Shown here: positions 25,597 through 34,987 of the stretch, one piece after another
How positions within the stretch are numbered: the stretch's first letter is position 1
How the letters are laid out: each line of letters opens with the position of its first letter
Assembly (NCBI GenBank): GCA_951812505.1
Contig: CATOSI010000003.1
Location: 372,001-436,000 of the forward strand
Origin: an uncultured Dehalococcoidia bacterium
GTDB taxonomy: Bacteria > Chloroflexota > Dehalococcoidia > Lucifugimonadales > UBA1123
Direction of reading: 5' to 3'
Length of the DNA: 64,000 nt
The notes under the pieces: generated by a model
What the model was told of the DNA's origin: nothing
Seen by the model: only the letters and a program-made list of their open reading frames with translations
The model's database searches: none
Program-made: the position numbers and the translations under genes

Positions 25597-27684
25597 ATGA
25601 ATCTGCCGTTCAAATCCAAAACCGCATCGCTCGTCGTTGCGATTCTGTTGGCGGCGACATTTGCCTGTTCTTCAGAACCGGATGAGGTTCCCGTCGCCGA
25701 GCCAGAACGTTCCATACCCGCGTTCACCAATGTCGCCAGGGAAGCCCTGGGCGGTGCGTACCGCGTCTCTAACTATCGCCCCGGCGTCGCCATATTCGAC
25801 TACGACCGCGATGGCGACCAGGACATCTATCTCACCCAGGAGGCGGGCCACCCGAACCGTCTGTTCCGCAACGACGGCGAGTTGCTCTTCGTCGAGACAG
25901 CCGAATCCGCCGGCGTCGCGTCCGTCGAGCAGGGATCGAGTGGAGTCGTGGCTTGCGACCTGAACAACGACGGTTACCAGGACCTCTACGTCGGAGGACG
26001 AGGCATTCAGGGCGACGGGCTCGATTTCAGGTCGGCCCATGTCGTGGGCGAGGACGGTCGAACCATCGCGCCTGCCTACGCCGACAGAATCTTTGTCAAC
26101 GACGGCAAAGGCGCCTTCACCGATGTCAGCGCGACAGCCTTTGGAGACAGTCCGAACCTGCGAGCCGCATCCACCATAACCTGCGCCGACGTTGACGGCG
26201 ACGGCTGGCTGGACATATTCGTCGCCAACATGATTGACGAAGATTACTTCTTCATGGGTGAGGACAACCACCCGGGACACTTCAACGTGATGTACCGCAA
26301 TAACGGCGATCTGACTTTCTCCGACGTCTCAGGGGAGTCTGGACTGAAGTGCGAACAGATCTGGATGCGCGACCCGGACGGCAAACCGCTGACTTTCACA
26401 GGCAGCGACGGTCTGACCTACGAGGGCTATGATCCATCTCTCACGGATACAGAATCCAATCGTGTGGGCGACCCGACCGGCCCTACCCACTCTGCCACCT
26501 TCTTCGACTACAACGACGACCGGCTTCCCGACCTGTGGACAGCCACGGATGGCGACTTCCTGCGTCTGTACAGGAACGACTCTACTCCCGGCCGCGTTAG
26601 ATTCACCTCTGTAGAAAGAGAAATGGGATTCTCCCGCGTCGGCAACTGGATGGGATTCGCGATAGGCGACTATAACGCCGACTCGCATCTCGATGTGTTC
26701 GCCACGAATGCGGGCTATCACTTGAGACTCAGAGACCCTCAGCCCAACCCAGGCCCGGACTGCAAGTACCACGAACGCTTCTGGTGGGGAAGTTGCCTCA
26801 ACGCGCTTCTGCGAAACGGCGCGGGCCGATTCGAGGACGTGGCTCCCTCTACAGATGTCCGCCCCAGTGCTCTCATGCCGCCCACCTCGCTCGACCCCGA
26901 CAACATCAACCCCGCCTGGCCCGTGCCCACCGGCCTGTCCGCGTACGATTTCGGCTACGGGGCCACTTTCTTCGACATGGACAACGACGGCTACCAGGAC
27001 CTCTATTGGCTGGGGTCGGAAATTGCCAGCGGGGACGGTCCGGGAGGAGACATCTACCAGTCCGCCGGGCGGATGCTCAGAAACCTCGAAGGTAACGGTT
27101 TCGAGGACCTCACAGTCGAGACCCGCCTGATAGACGTTCAGGGCGTGCGCTACGACAAGATTGTCACATTGGAACCCGGCCAGGATCCCGCCTCGATCAA
27201 GCTGACCCCGAGATACCACGAAAACGGCAAGGGACTGGCACACGGAGACCTGAACGGCGACGGATACGTTGACCTGATAGGCACCAACAGCGGCGGTCTG
27301 CTGTTCACCGGCGAAGGCTACGACTCTGACTACTCCCCTGGCCCGACCTTCATGTGGATAAACGAGCCGGGCATTAATAACTGGATTACGCTCAGGCTGG
27401 TGGGACGCATGGCAGTTGACGGCGCCGGCAGCAACGCGGACGGCATAGGCGCGCGCGTCTATCTCAAGGCGACAGTCTCGGATGGGGGCGATCCGATTAC
27501 ACAGGTGCGGGAGGTACAGGCCGGTTCCAGCTACCTGTCCACAGACAGCGTCGAACTGGAATTTGGACTCGGCAGCGCGAGCAAGGTGGAAGAAGTGAAC
27601 ATCATCTGGCCCAGCGGTCGCACCCAGACCTTGACCGAGCTCGATGTCAACCAGGTCCTGAAGGTCACTGAGCCGCGAGGCTAG
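25597..27684 (+). CDS. Secreted FG-GAP/VCBS beta-propeller lipoprotein with UnbV (ASPIC) domain
   Basis: 695 aa from ATG 25597; a TTG at 25576 is the alternative, and neither has a convincing ribosome site. A lipoprotein signal ends in LLAATFAC. Repeated calcium-binding-like segments DYDRDGDQDIYLTQ, DLNNDGYQDLYVG, DVDGDGWLDIFVAN, DMDNDGYQDLYWLG and DLNGDGYVDLIGT mark the propeller blades. The C-terminal about 110 residues (NNWITLRLVG to IIWPSGRTQTLTEL) match the ASPIC/UnbV domain. Such CRTAC-type proteins are surface-exposed and may bind polysaccharide. The last 20 bases overlap the opposite-strand membrane protein gene. Confidence 0.85.
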   Translation: MNLPFKSKTASLVVAILLAATFACSSEPDEVPVAEPERSIPAFTNVAREALGGAYRVSNYRPGVAIFDYDRDGDQDIYLTQEAGHPNRLFRNDGELLFVETAESAGVASVEQGSSGVVACDLNNDGYQDLYVGGRGIQGDGLDFRSAHVVGEDGRTIAPAYADRIFVNDGKGAFTDVSATAFGDSPNLRAASTITCADVDGDGWLDIFVANMIDEDYFFMGEDNHPGHFNVMYRNNGDLTFSDVSGESGLKCEQIWMRDPDGKPLTFTGSDGLTYEGYDPSLTDTESNRVGDPTGPTHSATFFDYNDDRLPDLWTATDGDFLRLYRNDSTPGRVRFTSVEREMGFSRVGNWMGFAIGDYNADSHLDVFATNAGYHLRLRDPQPNPGPDCKYHERFWWGSCLNALLRNGAGRFEDVAPSTDVRPSALMPPTSLDPDNINPAWPVPTGLSAYDFGYGATFFDMDNDGYQDLYWLGSEIASGDGPGGDIYQSAGRMLRNLEGNGFEDLTVETRLIDVQGVRYDKIVTLEPGQDPASIKLTPRYHENGKGLAHGDLNGDGYVDLIGTNSGGLLFTGEGYDSDYSPGPTFMWINEPGINNWITLRLVGRMAVDGAGSNADGIGARVYLKATVSDGGDPITQVREVQAGSSYLSTDSVELEFGLGSASKVEEVNIIWPSGRTQTLTELDVNQVLKVTEPRG

Positions 27685-28375
27685 ATCTGCGTCCTGTCCA
27701 CGCTATGAATCCCCACGCTCCCAGGAATGCCATTGCAATAATTCCCAAAGTCGTGGTGGCCTCGGTATTGGTTATCACATCGCTCACGCATAAAGATCGC
27801 AAGCCAGAGCCACCCATTACGACCCTGAACGACTCCCCTTCCTCTCCGACAAAGGGGCGCGACTCCCATTGGCTCTGTCCGGCGGTGCCTTCAACCAACT
27901 CCCAGCAGCGAGGCTCCGATTCCTGGATCATCAGCAGAGTAAAGAAGCTGAATCCTAGCAACCCGGAAATCAAGAGTCCGGTGGCAAATGAGGGTATAGC
28001 GGTTGTCAGAGATCGGCTCGACGCTCTGAGGCTTCTTACCGCGGCAATCCAGATTATGATTGTCGCGGGCAGAAGAACCACGCTGACAAGCGAAAAGGTT
28101 GAGAAACTCGCGATCAGCGATAGCAGGCCAATAGCCAGCAGAAGACCACCCCTAGACGCGGGATTTCGAACCATGGATGCAGCCAAAGCAAGCGCGTAAG
28201 GAGAAAGGTAGATCAAGGCGAAGACAATGTTGCCCGCAATCTGAGCGGTCGCCTCTGGAGCCTCGGCATTCAGAAAACGCAACGACCCCAGAACAGCTGC
28301 TGGAACAAGACCCACTACGGCTCCGACTGCCGCCAGCTGGGTCCCACGTCCTTCGTTGGCCTTGGACTCGTCCAT
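27665..28375 (-). CDS. Membrane protein of unknown function
   Basis: 236 aa with about six hydrophobic segments and an extracytoplasmic loop between the last two (about residues 155-205) carrying two Cys in ESEPRCWELVE and LRSLCVSDV that could pair. No recognised motif. It overlaps the 3' end of the UnbV gene by 20 bases, tail to tail. It lies 21 bases from another membrane protein gene on the same strand, probably its operon partner. Confidence 0.6.
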   Translation of the reverse strand: MDESKANEGRGTQLAAVGAVVGLVPAAVLGSLRFLNAEAPEATAQIAGNIVFALIYLSPYALALAASMVRNPASRGGLLLAIGLLSLIASFSTFSLVSVVLLPATIIIWIAAVRSLRASSRSLTTAIPSFATGLLISGLLGFSFFTLLMIQESEPRCWELVEGTAGQSQWESRPFVGEEGESFRVVMGGSGLRSLCVSDVITNTEATTTLGIIAMAFLGAWGFIAWTGRRSSLAAQ

Positions 28376-28396
28376 GCCTGGCGCCTACCTGTAAAA

Positions 28397-28825
28397 CTAT
28401 ATCCACCCCGTGCGTATCTGCCTGACCGCTCCGATGCAGGATGCGATAATGTTAGGAGCTATGACCGACCACAGTATGGCGGTCGAAGATATTTCGCGCG
28501 ATGTGAAGCTGGCCGGATTCGGGTCAACTACCGTCTTGTAATAATATGCTGCCCACGCTCCGATGAGTCCCAATAAGACCCACGCGCCCGTCCTGAGAGC
28601 CTTCATCCGCCGAGGCTCCTCCGAATCCCACCACGCGATAGCCGCCCCCAGACCCGCCGCAATGCCAGGAAGTGAGAACCACAAAGTCACGAATACCCAT
28701 CTGGGCCACAGATAGTCCATGAAATAGTACATAGCCCAGGTCAGCATGATAGCGCAGATGGATAAGAGCACCGACAGGCCAAATCCGGCGAAGACTCTGA
28801 GGCCCAGCGCTACTAGGAGATACAT
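28397..28825 (-). CDS. Small membrane protein of unknown function
   Basis: 142 aa with four predicted membrane helices (about 5-28, 40-66, 78-95, 115-135). No family recognised. It is upstream of and close to the 236-aa membrane protein on the same strand. Confidence 0.55.
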   Translation of the reverse strand: MYLLVALGLRVFAGFGLSVLLSICAIMLTWAMYYFMDYLWPRWVFVTLWFSLPGIAAGLGAAIAWWDSEEPRRMKALRTGAWVLLGLIGAWAAYYYKTVVDPNPASFTSREISSTAILWSVIAPNIIASCIGAVRQIRTGWI

Positions 28826-28893
28826 GCCGGGAATTTCACGGATTGAAGACCCAACTCAAACATCATCCCCACCCCTGTCTGGAACTTCTGGAA

Positions 28894-29772
28894 CTACTCG
28901 CGGCGCGCCAGCTTGGGATCGAGCGCGTCCCTCAGTCCGTCTCCGACCAGATTGATCGCAAGAACTGTGATAGTGAGAATGAGACCGGGGAAGAACGCGA
29001 CCCATACGGCGGTCTGGAGATACGTTCGTCCGAGCGCGAGTATGTTGCCCCAGCTTGGAAGTTCAGGTGGAATGCCCAGCCCCAGGAAGCTGAGACCTGC
29101 CTCGACCAGTATCGCCGTGGCGAATACGAAAGTCGCCTGCACCATCACAGGGGCGAAGGTGTTGGGAGCTACGTGCAGAAGCAAAATCCTCCAGGTCGGA
29201 GCGCCAAGCGCGCGGGCCGCCTCGACAAACTGGTACTCGCGCAGCGCGAGAACCTGCGCACGCACGATTCTCACCATGCGCGGAGTGTCCACGACCGTTA
29301 TGACGATAATCACATTCGTAATGGAACTGCCTAACATCGCTATCAGCGCGAGCGCGAGAAGCAGCGTCGGGAACGACATTATCGCGTCCATGAACCTCTG
29401 TATGACCATGTCCGCGCGCCTGTCGTAGCCCGAAATCAGACCAATCATCATCCCGGCGCATACCGTGAGCAGGGCCACGGTGAAGCCAACCAGCAGCGAC
29501 ACACGACCGCCGTGTATCGTGCGCGAATAGACGTCCCTTCCGGTGTTGTCCGTCCCGAACCAGTGATCCATCGAGGGCGCCAGCAGCCTGTCCTGGGGCT
29601 CCAACCTCAGAGGGTCATATCGGTCTATGGACCCCGCGAAAATAGTGAAGAAAGATATGATGGACAGGATTATGAATCCGGTCAGCATATTAGGGTTCTT
29701 CAGAAGCGCGCGCCGCGCGTTTCTGACACCGGTCGCCCATCTCGAGCGAGGTTGGATCGCTTCAGTAGCCAT
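28894..29772 (-). CDS. Peptide/nickel-type ABC permease, DppC-like
   Basis: 292 aa inner-membrane permease. The N-terminal LLKNPNMLTGFIILSII precedes helix 1; HWFGTDNTGRDVYSRTIHG is the DppC hallmark; the EAA loop reads EAARALGAPTWRILLLHVAPN and meets the ATPase. It overlaps the stop of the DppB-like gene by one base. It is the last gene of the first SBP-DppB-DppC set; ATPase genes are not in the window. Confidence 0.92.
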   Translation of the reverse strand: MATEAIQPRSRWATGVRNARRALLKNPNMLTGFIILSIISFFTIFAGSIDRYDPLRLEPQDRLLAPSMDHWFGTDNTGRDVYSRTIHGGRVSLLVGFTVALLTVCAGMMIGLISGYDRRADMVIQRFMDAIMSFPTLLLALALIAMLGSSITNVIIVITVVDTPRMVRIVRAQVLALREYQFVEAARALGAPTWRILLLHVAPNTFAPVMVQATFVFATAILVEAGLSFLGLGIPPELPSWGNILALGRTYLQTAVWVAFFPGLILTITVLAINLVGDGLRDALDPKLARRE

Positions 29773-30725
29773 CAGTACCTCACTCTGGGATCAAGATATG
29801 CGTACAGGATATCAACGGCCAGATTCACGAACACGTACGCGCCCGCGAATATCATCATGAGGCCCTGTATTACGGGGAAGTCCCGGTCTCCTACCGCTCC
29901 GACGAACAGCCTGCCCATACCGGGTATGGCGAAGACCGTCTCTGTCAGCACCGCTCCGGTTACCGCCCCAGCGAAACTGAGTCCGATTATGGTGACTATC
30001 GGCATCGAGGCCGCGCGCAATGCGTGCCTGACTAGTACCACACTCTCCACCAGCCCCTTGGCGCGAGCCGTGCGTATGTAGTCGTCCCTCAGAACTTCCA
30101 GCATACTCGAGCGCGTCATCCGCGCATTGAGCGCCATGAACGAGACCCCGATGGAGATCGAGGGCAGGATAAGATGCCTTAAGAACTCCGGAACGCCATC
30201 CGAAAAATCCGTGAAACCAAACACTGGCGTCCATCCCAGAGTAACGCTGAAGAGCCAGATCAGATTGAGCGCCAGCCAGAAACCGGGCATCGAGAACCCT
30301 ATGACCGCGAATATCATCACCACCCGGTCAATCCAGGTATTGGACTTCCACGCCGCCACTATGCCCATCGGTATCCCGAACGTAATTGCCAAGAGTATCC
30401 CCATGAGAATCATGGAAACGGTCGGCTCGACCCTGGGCCCAATCAGTTCACTCACCGACTTGCCAGTAAAGAGTGATGTGCCGAGGTCTCCGGTAAAGAA
30501 ACCACCCATCCAGTCCAAGTACTGGACGACGGCTGGCCTGTCAACTCCGAGTTGGGCCCTGGCCGCATCAATATCCTCTTGGGTCGCTATCTGAAGAAAG
30601 TCTCCGCCCAGCAGTATTGCCGCAGGGTCTCCCGGGGCGAGCTGCATTATGGAAAAGGTTATGATAGATACCCCTATGAACACGGGTATTGCCATAACGA
30701 CTCGTCGCAGAATATAGGGCAACAT
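29772..30725 (-). CDS. Peptide/nickel-type ABC permease, DppB-like
   Basis: 317 aa with the N-terminal MLPYILRRVVMAIPVFIGVSIITF hydrophobic stretch cut by RR, AQLGVDRPAVVQYLDWMGG, and the EAA-type loop RTARAKGLVESVVLVRHALRAA. It ends in DILYAYLDPRVRY, the usual DppB ending. It pairs with the DppC-like protein to form the channel. It follows the SBP gene, with an intervening hairpin at 30765-30801. Confidence 0.92.
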   Translation of the reverse strand: MLPYILRRVVMAIPVFIGVSIITFSIMQLAPGDPAAILLGGDFLQIATQEDIDAARAQLGVDRPAVVQYLDWMGGFFTGDLGTSLFTGKSVSELIGPRVEPTVSMILMGILLAITFGIPMGIVAAWKSNTWIDRVVMIFAVIGFSMPGFWLALNLIWLFSVTLGWTPVFGFTDFSDGVPEFLRHLILPSISIGVSFMALNARMTRSSMLEVLRDDYIRTARAKGLVESVVLVRHALRAASMPIVTIIGLSFAGAVTGAVLTETVFAIPGMGRLFVGAVGDRDFPVIQGLMMIFAGAYVFVNLAVDILYAYLDPRVRY

Positions 30726-30764
30726 GGAGCCGATCCTCTAAGTAATTGAACGTAACACGTATTA

Positions 30765-30801
30765 CTTTCGGGGTAGGGAGGCTGCCTCCCTGCCCCGAAA
30801 G
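30765..30801 (-). terminator. Intercistronic hairpin between SBP and permease genes (set 1)
   Basis: A 17-bp stem (CTTTCGGGGTAGGGAGG with its complement, one G-T pair) and a 3-base loop CTG. It lies just after the SBP stop on the minus strand and has no T-run. This fits mRNA stabilisation or partial attenuation that keeps binding protein in excess over permease. Confidence 0.65.
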
Positions 30802-30814
30802 CTATGCCTACACG

Positions 30815-32674
30815 CTATCTGTCAAGCCATACGTTGTGAAGTATGGGGAACAGGCAGTCTAGGCAGAATCCCTCCACGTCGTCCCGAATCGCCCGGGGCG
30901 GGGAGAACATGAAGTGGTTGATCGAATGCGGGTTGTTGTAGATTGTGCGATTCATGTCGTCGTAGATGCCCTGTAGGATTTCAGGGTCGGTCTCCGTGAG
31001 GAACTGTCCTCGCAAGTCGGCCATCCTGGGCTCGTCGTATCCAGCGCTGCTGGTGGGCCCGGGCATGTGCGGCGCGAGCGGGTTCAGGCCATTTGCGAAG
31101 TTTGACCAAGTAGTGGCGATTTCCCAGGGACCCTCGGAGCCGGTGATGGCTACGCGCGAGGCCCAGTCCACCGAAACAAGCTCCACATTCGTGAAGCCCA
31201 TTTGTTTCATCGCTTCCCACATAACCAGGCCGGCCTCAGGCATGAATGGCATATCGGATGCGGCAATTATGCGTATTTCCATATCTTTTGTGCCGGGACG
31301 CAGCGCCTCCGCCTCGTCAAGCAGACGCATGGCGGTTTCTATGTCGCCGGACTTGGTCTTGATGCCTTCCGCCTGGACTTCGTCCGCCGCCACGGAACCC
31401 CAAGGGGTGCCGCAGTGGATCACCAGGTAACACTCTGTCCACATACTTTCGTCGCCGACGGCGGCCTGCATTATCCTGTCATTCGGCGCGACCGCATACA
31501 CGGCCTGCCTGGACAGTCTTCCCGCCTCGCTGGTGTCGAATGGCGGGTGGTTCAGGTTGAAGGAAGTTCCACCGTAGTTGCCGTCGCGGATGGGCGACCA
31601 TTCTACGCCGGATACGCCTGTCAGCGTCTCGGCCAGGTCAATCCTGAAGTCGTCCAGAACGTCAACCTCGGCGGTCTGGATCGCGGCGACACGGGTGGCG
31701 TGGTCCGGTATGTCCAGCGCGTCGAAGCCGTCCAGGTACTGCGTGATCTCACCCTTTGTGAAGTCCCAGGGCTCGCCCGCGTTCGGTACGTATCCTGCAA
31801 ACTTCTCAAACTTTAGCACCTCGCCCGGTACCCATTCGACCAGTTCATAGGCGCCAGTTCCCACGGCGGTATCTATCGGCTGGCCCGGCGCCACCGACCA
31901 GAGCTCTTCGTGCATGATGGACGGCTGGCGTGGATCTAGCTGCGCCAGGAACTCCAGCACCATCGCTGTCGGCTGCTCGAACTTCATGACGATGGTATTG
32001 CCGCTTTCGTCCAGCGTCTGGTTGAATACCTGGTCCGGACGTTCCTTGCCCTCGTTTCCGGCGGATATGCCCAGAAGCTGGCGACCAAGCGGGTCAACCC
32101 GCGCGAAGCGGTTGTGGGACTCGGCTATATCCACCATTCTGAGCGGGTCACCGTTGTGGAATGTCTGTCCGGCCCTGACCTTGAACGTGTACGCGGTCCC
32201 ATCGTCGCTGATGCTCCAGCTATCCAGCATCTGCGGGAATATCTCGTAGTTCGCGTTTCGCCAGAAAAGCTGGTCGTAGGCGTGACGCCCGACTGTCCCA
32301 GTAACGATCGCTCCCGTGGCCATCGGGTCAATGAACTTGATGGAACCCTGCGGCACGTACTTGAGTGTACCGCCGGACTTGGCGTCGCCCATCATCATGA
32401 TTGGCCTTGGTTCGGGCCTCATTGAAGCGACCGAAGGCGCCTGGGCCTGCGTTCCCGCAGGAGCCTGTGCGGCAGGCGCAGCGGGCTGGGCCGCCGCCGG
32501 AGCCTGCGGAGCGGCAGGCTGCTGCATCGAGGCCGCCGGCGCCGCTGGCGCTGGCGCTGCCGGGGCGGGAGCCTGCGGCTGGGCCGGAGCCTCAGGCTCC
32601 TCGGAACTCGAGCAGGCCAGCGCGAATACCAATATGGCTACTAACGCCAGTATCATCCAATTAAATCGTCGCAT
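30815..32674 (-). CDS. ABC substrate-binding lipoprotein, family 5 (peptide/nickel type), set 1
   Basis: 619 aa from ATG 32674, chosen for AGGGAGGA 5 bases upstream. Signal LVAILVFALAC gives a lipidated Cys, followed by an Ala/Pro/Gln linker of about 75 residues. The SBP_bac_5 region follows, with GGTLKYVPQGSIKFIDPM, YTFKVRAGQTFHNGDPL and GTGAYELVEWVPGEVLKFEKFAGY. It captures peptides or similar solutes outside the membrane for the adjacent permeases. It is closely related in design to the set 2 SBP at 34988-36781. Confidence 0.92.
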   Translation of the reverse strand: MRRFNWMILALVAILVFALACSSSEEPEAPAQPQAPAPAAPAPAAPAASMQQPAAPQAPAAAQPAAPAAQAPAGTQAQAPSVASMRPEPRPIMMMGDAKSGGTLKYVPQGSIKFIDPMATGAIVTGTVGRHAYDQLFWRNANYEIFPQMLDSWSISDDGTAYTFKVRAGQTFHNGDPLRMVDIAESHNRFARVDPLGRQLLGISAGNEGKERPDQVFNQTLDESGNTIVMKFEQPTAMVLEFLAQLDPRQPSIMHEELWSVAPGQPIDTAVGTGAYELVEWVPGEVLKFEKFAGYVPNAGEPWDFTKGEITQYLDGFDALDIPDHATRVAAIQTAEVDVLDDFRIDLAETLTGVSGVEWSPIRDGNYGGTSFNLNHPPFDTSEAGRLSRQAVYAVAPNDRIMQAAVGDESMWTECYLVIHCGTPWGSVAADEVQAEGIKTKSGDIETAMRLLDEAEALRPGTKDMEIRIIAASDMPFMPEAGLVMWEAMKQMGFTNVELVSVDWASRVAITGSEGPWEIATTWSNFANGLNPLAPHMPGPTSSAGYDEPRMADLRGQFLTETDPEILQGIYDDMNRTIYNNPHSINHFMFSPPRAIRDDVEGFCLDCLFPILHNVWLDR

Positions 32675-32787
32675 GAAAGTCCTCCCTGCGGTCTTTAGTT
32701 TTTTCAACGTTCAGTCAATCGAGATTGGATTCGATTTACATATGGCCAGAACGATTCTCGGGAATCAAGTTCCAGAGTGTTGACGGG

Positions 32788-32816
32788 ATTATATGTCTGA
32801 ATTATTTTTCAGTCAA
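32788..32816 (-). promoter_or_regulatory. Promoter of peptide ABC set 1
   Basis: On the minus strand: TTGACT (32816-32811), a 17-base spacer and a perfect TATAAT (32793-32788). Spacing, both hexamers and flanking bases (TTGACTGAA, CATATAAT) match the set 2 promoter. Confidence 0.75.
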
Positions 32817-32940
32817 TGAATCATTCAATTCAGGAAGGGCATTTCGAGCAACCATATACGCTACACATATGCAACATTCTTGTTGCGATTATGCAAAAGA
32901 CATGTGTGGCGGGGCGAATAGCAGTTTTACAGTCGGAGAA

Positions 32941-33819
32941 TCAGGCCCTTCTTGAGAATCGCGGATCCAGTGTGTCCCGAAGTCCGTCGCCGACAAGATT
33001 GATCGACAGCACGCACAGCGACAGGAATAGTCCGGGGAAGAATGTTACCCACACCGCAATCTGGAGATACGTGCGCCCCTGCCCCATGATGTTGCCCCAA
33101 CTCGGTATTGACGGGGGCACTCCCGCTCCGAGGAAGCTGAGATTGGCTTCAACGATTATCGCCAGCGCGAAAATGAACGTCGCCTGCACCATGACGGGGG
33201 CAAACGTATTCGGAGCGATGTGACGGAGCAGGATTCGCCATGCCGGGGTGCCGATGGCGTTGGCGGCCTCGACGAACTGCTGCTCTCTCAACGTCAACAC
33301 CGAACCCCTTACCACGCGAACCATCCTGGGCGTATCAACGACGCATATAACAAGTATGACGTTGAACACGCTGGCTCCCAGCACCGCAATCAGAGCGAGC
33401 GCAAGCAGCAGCGACGGGAACGCCATAAGGCCGTCCATGAAGCGCATGATGATGTTGTCCAGCCGACGGTAGTATCCCGAAATGAGGCCGATCAGCAGTC
33501 CCAAAACTGAGGTGACAAGTCCCACCGAGAATCCCACCAACAGGGAAACCCTGCTGCCAACCAACGTTCGGTCAAAAACGTCTCTGCCAAGATGGTCTGC
33601 GCCGAACCAATGCGCGGAACTTGGGGCCTGAAGCCGCTCGAACGGATTGAGCGCCGACGGATCGGTACGCGTCAGGTAGGGTGAGATGAGAGCTATGACC
33701 ACCACCACGGCAAGTATTATGCTTCCCAATAGCATATTGGGGTTTCTTCGCAGTGCGAAAATCGAGCTTCGGAAAAGACCGCGATGGGACCTGACCGGAA
33801 TCTGTTGGGTTTCTGTCAA
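32941..33819 (-). CDS. Peptide/nickel-type ABC permease, DppC-like, set 2
   Basis: 292 aa, same length and plan as the set 1 DppC: LRRNPNMLLGSIILAVVVV, HWFGADHLGRDVFDRTLVG and the EAA loop EAANAIGTPAWRILLRHIAPN. It is 21 bases after the DppB-like gene of set 2. The pairwise likeness of all three proteins in the two sets points to tandem duplication followed by divergence. Confidence 0.92.
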   Translation of the reverse strand: MTETQQIPVRSHRGLFRSSIFALRRNPNMLLGSIILAVVVVIALISPYLTRTDPSALNPFERLQAPSSAHWFGADHLGRDVFDRTLVGSRVSLLVGFSVGLVTSVLGLLIGLISGYYRRLDNIIMRFMDGLMAFPSLLLALALIAVLGASVFNVILVICVVDTPRMVRVVRGSVLTLREQQFVEAANAIGTPAWRILLRHIAPNTFAPVMVQATFIFALAIIVEANLSFLGAGVPPSIPSWGNIMGQGRTYLQIAVWVTFFPGLFLSLCVLSINLVGDGLRDTLDPRFSRRA

Positions 33820-33840
33820 TTGCGTCCCCGTGTCTGATTC

Positions 33841-34782
33841 CTAATACCTGATCCTCGGATCGAGGTAAGCGTAGAAGATGTCTATAATAAGATTTACGAA
33901 AACATAGCTGACTGCCGTCACCATCAGCATTGCCTGGACTATTGGATAGTCCCTTCTCACCACTCCGTCAACCAGAAGCCTGCCCAGCCCGGGTATAGCG
34001 AAGACGGTTTCGGTGACTACCGCTCCGCTGACCAGAGCGGCAAATACCAGGCCTATGACAGTTACGATAGGAATCGAGGCATTCCTGAGAGCGTGTCGCC
34101 CTATCACTCCGAACTCCGCCAGGCCCTTTGCCCTTGCCGTCCTGATGTAGTCTTCCTGGAGCACCTCTACCATCGTCGAACGCGTCATCCGGGCCACCAG
34201 AGCCGAGAATGGGATCGCGTTCGCCAGCGCTGGCAGCGTCAGGCTCTTCAGGTACGGGAATACGCCTTCCGAAATCGGGACGAACCCAACGGCTGGGAAT
34301 ATTCTGAAGTGTACCGCGAAAAGCCATATGAAAATGAACCCAAGCCAGAACACGGGAACGCTGAATCCCAGAACCGCGAACACCATCACGCCCCTGTCGA
34401 TCAAACTGCCGACCTTCCACGCCGCGATAACTCCCATAGGGATACCGAACAGGATGGACAACACAATTGCAAGCATCCCCAGGCTTAGCGTGGGTTGCAG
34501 CCGTGGCGCCATCAGACTCGTGATCGTGTGCTTGGAGAAGATCGACGTGCCAAGGTCGCCTCTCAGTAGATTTCCTACCCATACCCCGAACTGGATGTAA
34601 AAGGGCCTGTCGAAGCCGAGCTCCTTCCGCATCGTCTCCACATCTTCCGGCGTCGCTTCTTCGCCAGCCATCAGCACAGCGGGATCGCCGGGGGCTATGT
34701 GAAGAATAGAGAAGGTGATCACCCCCACGAGGAGTATCACTGGGATACTGGCAAGCAGTCTTCTTAATATGTACCCGGACAT
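33841..34782 (-). CDS. Peptide/nickel-type ABC permease, DppB-like, set 2
   Basis: 313 aa. N-terminal YILRRLLASIPVILLVGVIT, then LGFDRPFYIQFGVWVGNLL, the EAA-type loop RTARAKGLAEFGVIGRHALRNA and the ending DIFYAYLDPRIRY. It is separated from its SBP gene by about 205 bases that contain a hairpin (34915-34946). Confidence 0.92.
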   Translation of the reverse strand: MSGYILRRLLASIPVILLVGVITFSILHIAPGDPAVLMAGEEATPEDVETMRKELGFDRPFYIQFGVWVGNLLRGDLGTSIFSKHTITSLMAPRLQPTLSLGMLAIVLSILFGIPMGVIAAWKVGSLIDRGVMVFAVLGFSVPVFWLGFIFIWLFAVHFRIFPAVGFVPISEGVFPYLKSLTLPALANAIPFSALVARMTRSTMVEVLQEDYIRTARAKGLAEFGVIGRHALRNASIPIVTVIGLVFAALVSGAVVTETVFAIPGLGRLLVDGVVRRDYPIVQAMLMVTAVSYVFVNLIIDIFYAYLDPRIRY

Positions 34783-34914
34783 CTATGCCCAACCAATCAT
34801 CAAAATTTAGTAATTAATATTTGTGAACTATCAACTACCCACGCACTGCATCGCCTCGGCTCATCGGGACTCTATTCACCTCGCAGCCGTCGCAACTCTG
34901 ATTCCATGTAAGCC

Positions 34915-34946
34915 GAAGGCGTCGGCAGTGTATCACCGACGCCTTC
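34915..34946 (-). terminator. Intercistronic hairpin between SBP and permease genes (set 2)
   Basis: Perfect 11-bp stem GAAGGCGTCGG / CCGACGCCTTC with a 10-base loop, no T-run. It occupies the same place as the hairpin in set 1, though the sequence differs. Confidence 0.6.
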
Positions 34947-34957
34947 ACCGTTCCTAG

Positions 34958-34984
34958 TTATTGATTCCTAATTCCCAATTGACC
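34958..34984. repeat. R5 AT-rich dispersed repeat copy
   Basis: TTATTGATTCCTAATTCCCA then ATTGACC, directly after the SBP stop on the minus strand. It is related to the AATTCCTAATTCTGAATTG segment inside the ETNDGRD genes. Confidence 0.45.
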
Positions 34985-34987
34985 GGC

